This document shows positions 37,732 through 48,800 of a stretch of DNA of 64,000 bases, piece after piece (positions within the stretch are counted from its first letter, which is position 1; each line of letters opens with the position of its first letter). The notes under the pieces were generated by a model, which saw only the letters and a list, made by a program, of their open reading frames with translations, did no database searches and was not told the DNA's origin. Source of the DNA: Pholis gunnellus (Eukaryota > Chordata > Actinopteri > Perciformes > Pholidae); NCBI GenBank assembly GCA_910591455.2, contig OU342817.1, forward strand, positions 11,256,415 to 11,320,414. Reading direction: 5' to 3'. The position numbers and the translations under genes are program-made.

Positions 37732-40211
37732 CCCTTCCTTCCTTCACTGGCTTCACCTTCCTGCTGCGCCGCCATTTCGACACCTTCCCACAAATGACAT
37801 CAGCTGCATTTCTACATCAGCTGTGGTGCAAATTGTATGATGCTTCTTCTTTTGTTCTTTTTTGGAAAATTTACAGAAAATGTCACCACAGTCAGTGCAG
37901 CAAAAAAGAGTATCTGAACAGAAGGGCCACTCAAAGCAGCCCATTTAAATGCAATGTATCCCATTTATTCTTTAGCATGTTAACCCATAAGAACCCAAAC
38001 CAATTTTTCCTTAAAGGAAAATCATAGGGGATATAAAACAGACTAAATGAAATGTCACAATGGGCGTTTAAGTATGAATGTATTACTCATTTGAAAATCA
38101 ATCAACTTTGCGTTTTTTTTTTATTAGTAACAAAGTTATACCTTTTTATTTACATTTCCACGACAAATGTCAAAATTATAACTGGTTAGGTTTAATTAAC
38201 CAAAAAATCTTTTTCAGATTTGTTTTACAAGACAAAAATGTCTCCTTATATGATCTTCAGGGCATCCTGAACACTGTATCGTTCATTCTAATCCATACTA
38301 CAAAAAGAAATATTGAAATTACGATGCGATTAAAAATTGTAATCGTTACCCAGCACTACTTTTTATAAATAAATTAGTTTGATAAACATGGTTAGAACAG
38401 TTTAGATGTAATGCAGAACATGTTACCAAAGCAGTAGAATTGTTAAATGTGTTGAAACTTAGCAACAAAAACAAGCTTTTTGAAATTAGCTTGTTTTTGA
38501 AGAGAAGCAAGAGACAAAGAGACAAACGGATTTGGGGAGTAACTTCATTCAATTTGATGCTTTCTTCTCTCTGTTATTCTCTAGGTGTCATAGATTGCCT
38601 CGCCTGAGACGGCAGAGCCAGTATCTTATAAAGGCTTCTCTGGTTTGAAAATAGGCTTATTTAGTTTTGTTAAGTGGTCCCATCATGTCAAAGCTGTGTG
38701 ATCTTACACTTAACCAAAGCCTTGATGGTTGTGTTGCTTGTACATCCACACATACAGTATGTTATTAGGATGGATGTTGAACTTGAATGATATTCTCTGA
38801 TATTCCACTATAATTAAGAGTCATCAGTCTTTTGAATATTGGTGGTTTGTTTTCCTCATAATGCACTTGTGACCCTTTTGTGAAGTCCAACCTTGTGAAC
38901 CTATAACTCAGTAGTAATATATTCATTAACCTGCAGTTGAATTGTGCAATTTAGTGCCACTTAATTATTTGGTCCATAAATACTTTGAGTGCAATTGGGC
39001 ACAAAATGAGTTAGTTGAACATCTGCAACAGCATACCAATGAGCTAGCCCCCCCCCCCCCCCCGGACACTGAGGCAGAACAAATCAATTCTTTAGCAGTA
39101 GTTTCACAAAGTCCTCGATTTCAAACATTAACCTCTACCTCCCTGTCTTTTTGTCTCCGCTTCCTCTCCATACTTCAGTTTGATGTCAGGTCTGGCTGCC
39201 TTAGACGCCAAGTGCTCCAGCCGCCTGGGCATCATGACCGTCTCCTACTACCTCTGGACCACCTTTGTTGCCGTGGTGGTGGGCATCCTCATGGTGTACA
39301 TCATCCACCCAGGTGGAGCCGCTCAGAAGGAGGACACTGGGGAAAGCCAGAAGCCGATGACCAGCTCTGCTGACGCTCTGCTGGATCTCATCCGGTAAGA
39401 GGGCCGCGGTTTTAAAAGAATTTGGGAATATGATGGCTTCATTCTTTGAAATCTTTGGAGTGTCTTGTTTATCTTTTATGTGTTGGAGATGTACAAAAAC
39501 AACAACTAAATCTTCTATGGTATTGATCTCTAAGAGACCACGAAATTAATCTGGGGATTGCAAGATGAGTATTAACATAGGAAACCAAAAGATCATGTGG
39601 CTTTTCTAATTTAATTTTTTTCTATGCAGACTAAAGGGAAAATGTATTATAAGCACTGAGAGTAAAAAATAATGTTCTGCTTGTAACCTTCAACCTGCAC
39701 AGCACCTTCCTTTAAGGCTGTTTTATAACACGGTGGCCGTGACCTGTATATTTCTAGTGGGAGCAATGCTTGAGGTCAGAGCGCAAAGCCTGTAGCCTCG
39801 TGTGCCAATGGGTTATTGTGCTAAGCTAATTAGCGCTGTTGAAGGACGTAGTGGGCGTGTGTTTGAGGTGAACCTGGGTCAGCAGTAGAGTGAGAAACAT
39901 GACGGTGATGAGGCCCTGAGAGCCGCTGTGTCAGCGTGACAGTCGGTCAGTGGGCTAAAGTCAACGGCATGTAACACAGAGAGCTCCCGAGCCGTCGACT
40001 TCATGGTGCCATCACAAATGTTCAATGAACTATGAACGATTGAAAAATAATCCATGTGTTGTCAATAACATTTTTTATCCTTTTTTTATTTTTCAAATCA
40101 TATGAATAGATTACATTTCAATGAGTCACTTTCAACCCGTATGTACAAAGAGGGAGTAATAAACTGGCCAAGCCATGAAATCCAACTATGTACTGATCAT
40201 GTGGCATTCAC

Positions 40212-40247
<36 letters not shown>

Positions 40248-40365
40248 GTATTTGACAGAGCACAGCTGTGCTTTGGATTTATCTCGCAAAGCTTCTTTAC
40301 AGCGTTCATCTATCATGCAGGCATGCTATATCGGTGCACCAACAAATGGTCCCAACTGTCTGCAG

Positions 40366-40428
<63 letters not shown>

Positions 40429-42079
40429 CTATAGGTATACATAATGAGCACAGTCTGCATGAATGTGTGTGTATACTTGGATGTATTCGGGGCTCTGGGG
40501 TCACAGTGGTTCATTAGCCTGCTCAGACACAGAATAGGCTGCTGATTGGTTAAGTGGTCAAATCCATGCAGCATACTGACTACAGTACTGAGTTCCCCCA
40601 TATTGTCCCCGTATATCTGATGTGCCATATGTCTTTTGAGTTTGTAAGTTGGTTGTGATTTGAGTTCTGTGTTGATCTGGGATTCATAGCCAGTACTATT
40701 GTCATGCTGATTCTGTTCTTCTCTGCATAAAGAATGCTACAAAATGAATCTTATTCAACGGCCGGCAGTTAGTAATCAGCAGCAGTCTGCACCACAAACA
40801 AAAGGGGCCTGCACACCATTGAATGTATGACAATGTCGCTGTTCATTCAATGTCTGTTGTGTAAGTCCTTTTCAATTCTAAAATGTGAAAGAGTTTGACC
40901 AAAGGGCTATTTATTATCAGAAACGCATTAAGTTGGCGGTGAAGGACAAAAAATGTAAAATCATTATTGGAGAATTTACTAGTTTTTGAGTTGCAGCCTC
41001 CGGAGGTACGCATGAAGGGAAACATCATGCTCTCCACTGTGTTCCTGCATTATTATTGTGTTATTGTGTTCTATAGTGTTCCTACTGTTTCCACATTGTT
41101 GTTATACAATTTGTTATTACGAGTAAAGGCATTAAGTGTGACATGCTCCCTAATATCAGAACATAATTGTGGCGTGGCCCTGGTTCAACACAGTACAGGT
41201 TTTTAGTACATGCTGGTGGGTCATTAGTTGACTTTTCTCAGAGCTCTCAGTCAGAGCACTTTTTTTGGATGAGTCAAATCTGTTGAACAAGCTTTTATCT
41301 AATCTCAGCTCTGTCTGGTTGCTGGGCATCCATTTTCCACTCCAGATCCATGTGTGTGTATGTATATATATATATACATACATATATATACATACACCCC
41401 TTTTACATTCCCTTATCCCATGTTGCTATAAGCCACCTGCTGCTCCATCTTCAGGTTTCACTCCTTCCTGCTCATTTGAGTCTTCTCTGCTGCAGTTCAT
41501 TTTAACACTTTAATTAGCCAAGATCAATGAAGAAAGAAATATTGACTGACTGCACAAACTACGTTTCTTTCATGTGGAACATGAGCGAGTAGACGACATT
41601 GATTATTGTTCACAGGGTGAATTGTGGCAACGAACTTGCTGCGTCTGTCATATAGTGTTTTTGAATGTTCTTGTTTTTATTCAGTGTGACCTTGCATTTA
41701 CTTACTTAAAACTATACTTTTAAAATACCTATGTATAAAGTAATATCTGAAGGACTTAAACAAATCTTAAAATTCTCTTCCCCAGCAACATGTTTCCAGC
41801 CAATCTGGTTCAAGCTACTTTCCAACAGGTAAGTAAAAAAAGTTGAAGAAAAAGAAAAATCCCAAAAGATGTTCAAAACCCAAACTGCTCCATCACTAAT
41901 TTGGAAGTGACAACAGGCTAGCTGATTTCCTAGTTCCAGTCTTTATGCTAAGCTAAGCTAACTGGTTGCTGGTGGTAGCTTCTTATTTAGACATCTTACC
42001 GTCTAACTTTCTACAAGAACGCAAGTAGGTGTATTTACCGAAATGTCAAGCAATTCTTTGTTTTAGATGAGTATATATG

Positions 42080-42115
<36 letters not shown>

Positions 42116-45100
42116 ATGAAAATATATGTTATTTAGTATATAGGAAAGTGCTAAAAAGTTTAAAAAGTGCTATCATCTTTATTTGAATATTCCACAGGAA
42201 CAAAGTTCATGAAGTAATACACAGTCTAGTGCGTTCATGGTCATTCAAAAGTTATTCCCTCCCCCATTCTGCTGCTTTGAACATCTCTATTGGTGTCATG
42301 AATACTCTGCTGATGTCGGGGCTTGTGCTGTGTTTTGGTTTCAAGTATCGAACCCAGAGAGTCCCCGAGCTTATCCCCAAACCAACGGTGGCTCAGATCC
42401 TGGATGAGATCACCACACGCAGGATCTACATCTACGGCATCCAAGATGACAACGGCACAGATGTGCAGAATTTCTCCCTGGATCTCACGCCGCCACCTGA
42501 CGTCATCATGAAAACCTCCCCCGGTACCAGCGACGGCATGAATGTGCTGGGGATTGTAATTTTTTCCGCTACCATGGGTAAGCGGTTACCATGAATCCTG
42601 CACACACATCTCCACAGAGTAACATGAACAATGCACATACATTAAATATGTAAAATTGCATAATTGCAGTCTTGGCAATCCTTGAATAGGTTCGTTTAGA
42701 ATGTGTTGTGCTCCCACGAGGGAGCAAAGAAATGATGACACTCTTCAATATACACAGTTGAATGCGTCATTGTAGGTGTACGATTGATGCCTTTATCAAT
42801 TAATGAATGCAACAAATGTTGTATTTTTTTTTTCCAACACAGGAATAATGTTAGGAAGAATGGGACCCAATGGAAGCGCTTTGGTTAACTTCTGTCAGAG
42901 TGTGAATGAGGCAGTTTTGAAGATTGTTGCCATTGTCATCTGGTAAGCGTTGTATCTTTGAAATAAGAAGTAATAAAAGAACATTTGTGAGCCGTTTTGC
43001 TGAAACAATTTTAGCTGAAACTGCATTAGGAATTTCTCATTCTTAGCTTTGGTGTATGGACGACAATGTTGGTCTGTTGGTCAGTCAGTTGGCCATGAAT
43101 TTAGTAAAGGCATTCATGCTCCCCAGAGAATGAACCCTACTGATATTTGGGATCGCCTGACTTTTCCTCCAGAGCCAATTTGAATTTGTCATTTATGGTT
43201 TTGAATGAAATGTCTCAAAAACTATTGGACAGATTGACGTTTCATTTGGTACAGATATTCATGGTGCCCTGGGGATGAATCCTCATGGCTTTGGTGATAC
43301 CCCGACTTTTCATCTAGCACCACCAGCAGGCCAAAAACATCTTTCTGATGGATTGGCAGAACATTTTGTTCAGATAGTCATGGCTAGACGATGTATCTCT
43401 GTGACCACTTCCAATGTCTCACAAATATTAAAAGGATTGTCATAACATTTGTTCCAGACAGTCATATCTTTGGTGATCCCTTAACTTTTGATTCTGCATC
43501 ATTATCAGGTCAGAATTTGTCCAATGTGACCAAAATTACCAAATACCTTTAAAAAAAATAATACTTTGTGTTAATGTTAATTAGCAAAAGTTAGCCTGCA
43601 AAACTAAGACGGTGAACATGGTGAACACTATACCTGCTACCTGTTAGCACTGTCACTGTGAGCAAATTAGTATTTAGTTCAAAGTACGGCCTCACAGGAA
43701 CACGAGCGTGGCTGTTGGAGAAGTCTTGTTGAACAGTAAATGCATGACCGTGAATAAAAACATTTCTTCATTTTATGAATATACACTTTACCTCCCTCAC
43801 AGGTATTTCCCTTTTGGGATTGTATTTCTGGTTGCCGGTAAGATCTTGGAGATGGATGACCCTTCAGCCATGGGGAAGAAGCTGGGTTTTTATGCCATTA
43901 CGGTGGTAATGGGTTTAGTGCTGCACGGCCTCTTCATCCTCCCGGCCATGTACTTCTTCATCACTAAGAAGAGCCCCATTGTTTACATCAGAGGCATTCT
44001 GCAGGCCCTGCTCATCTCCTTGGCCACCTCCTCCAGGTAGGCTTGCTTTGTTGCACATTTAAGGTTTATTCTTACAATGAGTACAACCATTCAATAAAAA
44101 TAAGCTTCAATTTAAGGTTCACCAGAAACTGATGGCTACTTACCTTCCAAGGTTAGAGCATAGACATGCTTTTAAAACAATATTGCCGCCGTAAATAGAG
44201 TGGCTAATGGAATTGTCCTTGAATTAAATGGATGTTTGTGGGGTTTAACTGTGACCCTTTTGACCCCTTAGCTAATATTTCTATCACACCTTTATCACAG
44301 CATCTCAAAAAAAGTATCAAAATGTGCATGGTTACTGGCTATTTGGCAGTTTGACAGTTGTATGCAACTTATTTGAATACTTAAATGTTTGGTATACTTA
44401 CATAATGTTCTTGTACAGTATATGTATATCAACCCCAGTTCTAGCATTTTCCCCCATCAAAACACAAACTGTGTGTGTGTGTGTTTAAGTTCAAGAGTTA
44501 CAAAAGGGAAAAACATTTCCGTCACATACTTTTAGTTTTTGGTTCTGATATCAACAGCTTTCAAATGAAATCAATCAACTAAATAAACACATTTACAAAT
44601 GTACCTATTTGAGGCAGTTTTAAGGCACTGCTGATGTTTCATCACTTTGTTTAGCGAAAGGGCCCCCACAGAGAAAATTACTACATGGAGTATTATGTCA
44701 ATCACATCGTAAACAGCTCCTGTATTTTGTGATATTATTCAATTGATTATTATTATTATTATCATTATTTCCTGTTTGCAGCTCTGCCACTCTGCCTATC
44801 ACCTTCAAGTGCCTCCTTGAGAACAACCACATCGACAGACGCATCATCCGCTTCGTGCTGCCTGTCGGGGCCACCATCAACATGGACGGCACCGCCCTGT
44901 ACGAGGCCGTGGCAGCCATCTTCATCGCCCAAGTGAATAATTATGAGCTTGACTTTGGACAGATCATCACGATCAGGTAAGACAGGCTAAATTTAGACCT
45001 TCATCCAATATCGGAACTGCGAAATCTTTTTTAACAGCAGTTTATATGATTTAATGCATTTTGTTGGATGACTTACAGTGAAAAAAAAAAAAAAAAAAAG

Positions 45101-45846
45101 CAAAAGGCTTAAAGGGCCACTCCACCTAATCGTAGCCCCAGTTTATGTCTCTCACACGTATTCTAGCTGCTGGTAGCGTTAGCATTAGCAAGTCTGATAA
45201 TGCCAGTGGAAAAAAGTAATCATCCATGAACAAGATTTAGTTTTCTACTGTGACAGTAAACACAAACATGAACCCACAGATGCTTTGAGTTTAGCAAGAT
45301 ATTTCAGGCTGACCAACATTAACAGCAACAGACAGCAGGGGCAGCTATGCGCTGACATTGTGGTTAGCTGTAGTTTTATAGAAGGTTATGTGCTGTAGCT
45401 ATTTCAGAACCAGGCAAGCTCCTTTTCCCCTTTTTCCAGTTTTTATGCTAATCTAACCGAACCAGCTGCTGCCTGTAAATTCATACCAACTCTACAGATA
45501 TGTGAGTATAGCATCCATACATTGGGCTAGCTTGTGTCAAAGTATTCCTTTAAGATGATCATGACTCTTTGGACAGAGTCTTATCTCAACAGCAATTTTG
45601 CTCCCAAAGTGTGACGATATTTGCAAATTTCATCTGGGTCAAAAGAATGGTACGGGCATACTCGTGGTGTTTTGAGTGCAACGTGAATTAATCTGACGTC
45701 ACATATTTAGTTTAATTCTGAATTAATAACAAATATTATGGGATTTACTAGATACACATATATGTAAATGTCACACAGATTACGCCTCATATGAGCTTCT
45801 TAGTCTGATCTGATTTCTGCTAAATCAGTCTGGAAGCCCCGGGGAC

Positions 45847-45891
<45 letters not shown>

Positions 45892-48800
45892 AACACCAAT
45901 GGTCCTCTTCCCACCAACGTCCACCACCACATAACATTTGAGCACAGGTGAACTAGCCCACTCAGGTCCAGCAGAATGGTCTGCTCCTCCTCTGATTTCA
46001 TGACATGTCCTTCTGTAATAACATTAAGCAGACCTCTGCTCATGGAGGCAGTCTGTGCCATTCCCTCATAATCCCTTTGGCGGTAAAACCCATATGACCT
46101 GTATTACTCATCTCCCTTGTCACGCCAGAATTATAATAATTTTTCCCTCTCTCTGCATCCTGTTCCCGTGCCGTTTGGCTGCTGACCATGAAGCTGCTCC
46201 ATCTGCATGCTAACCTAACCCCAACCCCCCCCCCCCCCCCCCCCCAGCCCTGCAGAGAGACAGTTTATCTCAGAGGTCCATGTCTCGAACAAAACATCCG
46301 CTCAATCATTCTCGCCACAAAGGGGTGGAAGAAGTATTCAAATACCTACTACAGAGGTATCTTCATCAAGATGTACTTAAAGTAAAATAGTAAAGGCTCG
46401 CAATATGCTGGCTTTCAGAGAGCAACAAAACAAACCTTAGGTTTAGGCAACAAAACCATTTAGTAGGTTATAGGGAAACCGGCCTCAGAACATTTGCTAG
46501 AGGGCCATGAGAAAACCATATGATTTGACAAAAGAAATCTACCTTCACTGCACTCCTGAGCAGTGGTTGTCCAATTATAGCTGAGCAGTTGTAATAAGAC
46601 ACAATAGGCCTGTCAAGCTTTGTATTCCTCCACATGCTGACACTGGAAATGGGACTGGAGTAAGAGATACTTGGTATCTAAAGAGTTTGGAGGCTAATTC
46701 CAAAAATATAAGACTAAAAGTTTAATGAATGGATTCGACTTTGTTTTAATTGCTCTAACATAAGCTACATTATGCTAGCATGCTTAGCTACGGTACTAGA
46801 TAACTGAACATTTCTTCGAAAGGCAAGGGACACTATGTTATTAGCTCTCTGCATTAGTTTGTGGGGCCACAGGATGTTAGAAAACATCCCCCTTTTCATT
46901 TTACAGTGGAGACTCTCCGCCGTTCTTGAGTGGAAGGCTTGACAGCCTCACCTTCCTTCAGTTCAGAAAGAACATATATACCTTTGATTAGAACTTGTTC
47001 TTGTTGTAATTTATTTTTTACTATATTTACCTTACTCGTAATGCTATTCTGTTTTGCGCTGGTGTCAGTATTACTTCTATTACACTTGATCATCATTACT
47101 CTATTGTTCATATATGTTTACATCTTTAATTCTATTGTCTTTTGTTATTCTTCTGTTGTAATCTCTGGCACAAGAATTTCCTTCGGTATTAATACAGTTC
47201 CATCTTATCTTTGCTCCTGTACATTATAACAATGCACCCTGTTCCTCTGTCTGTCTCCTCAGCATCACTGCCACTGCAGCGAGTATCGGGGCAGCAGGAA
47301 TCCCACAGGCCGGACTCGTAACCATGGTGATTGTGCTGACCTCTGTGGGTCTGCCCACCGATGACATCACTCTCATCATCGCTGTGGATTGGGCTTTGTA
47401 AGTAAGGGTTCATCTTTCCATCGTGAAAGCCTGAGCACACTGTAAGCCGGCCTCTGCATGTGGTTATGACAGTCAAGTGTCTTCCAGTGAATGTAATCTG
47501 TAGGAGTTTATATAAACTGTTCCACCAACATACGCCACAGTGCACAGGTGCCGTGCTTGATGTGTTTGGAATATCATAAGCCAATACATTGCATGAACCT
47601 GAATCTGATTGAACCAAATGGCCACCCAACTCTTTAAACTTTAAACTTTACGACTGCAATGAAATATATTGTTTTAGATCAGGAACAACATCTTGTTTTT
47701 CCAGGCTTCATGAACACGGTGGATGACTTTATCATTTGATTATTCTAGGGATCGATTCAGGACCATGGTCAATGTGTTGGGCGACGCTCTGGCCACAGGC
47801 ATCATGGCTCATATCTGCAGAAAAGATTTTGTCAAAGAAGGGGAGCAGGTGAGATCCTGCCAGGCAAATAAACCATCTGTGTTGTCTTCTCACGGCTCTA
47901 CAGACCTGTGTGTATGAATGTGCATCTCAGTTTGAAAGACGTAGAAATGTTGTTCATGGTATAACATTTGTTTATAATGCAGTCAATTAGGCACAGACTG
48001 ATTGTGTGTGTTTGTGTGTAGTGCAGCCACTGACTGATTTCAACATTCACAAGGAACTCCAGTTCTTTGCAGTCTCTGTATATTTTCTGAAGTAAGAATT
48101 ATCAAGCTCCAGGATAAGCAGAAATTGAGTCGAGTCGTGTCTTTCTTTTATCTTTGTGTGCAATCGTATCGCTTCAAAAATTTGCATTCTGTCGAAGCCA
48201 GCTGTTTTTCCTGCGTCATCTATTATGTTAAGCTAATCAACGTCTGGCTCCAGCTGAATATTTAACAAATAGTGAGTGGTATCAATCTTCTCATCTCAGG
48301 CTGAATATAGAATATTTTCAGGGGAAATTGTAGTAAATTCATGCTGGCAAGTTTATCCAGTTTTACCATCGATAATAATGCAAAAGCTTTACGTTTTCTA
48401 ATTCATCAGTTGGACCCAAAATGATTCTGATAATGGTGAATATGTTCACAAGTGGCAGGAGACTACATTTCATCTTCATAGTAATAAGCTTGGCATCGTG
48501 CCATTTAATCTGTCAGTGTGACAGCAGTGTGTAATCGCACATGGGAGAAGTTTGTTTTTAGGGCTTTCTGCCAGAACAAACCTACTTGGTAAGGTTTAGG
48601 AAAAGATCGTGGTTTGTGTTGAAATAAACCCTTTCTGGCAGAAAATCCTTAAAACAACCTTCTCCTGTGTGCTGTATAATCCATGCATTAACGTTTCCAT
48701 GAAATCAGTGTTCAACCTTTTTGTATGAAAGACATATCTGCACATTTAAAATTCATGTAATTCCGATTCTTCTCCTCCGCGATCGCTGCGTCCACCAGGT

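Larger units (their letters stand above)
29576..39178 (+). other. slc1a7 intron 2
   Basis: The largest intron. It holds dispersed repeats (30.29-30.48, 32.32-32.54, 33.44-33.73, 35.58-35.75, 37.09-37.17 kb), an ATC repeat, a CT repeat and a poly-C run close to the exon 3 acceptor. No nested gene is supported. Confidence 0.7.

Noticed and set aside
40102..40628. CVCVCV and HTHTHT frames
   Set aside because: Translations of GT/AC microsatellites; the same applies to frames at 56.4-56.7, 57.3-57.5 and 26.0-26.3 kb.
46930..47229. 99-residue hydrophobic frame in slc1a7 intron 8
   Set aside because: AT-rich sequence translated; no similarity to a membrane protein family and no splice context.
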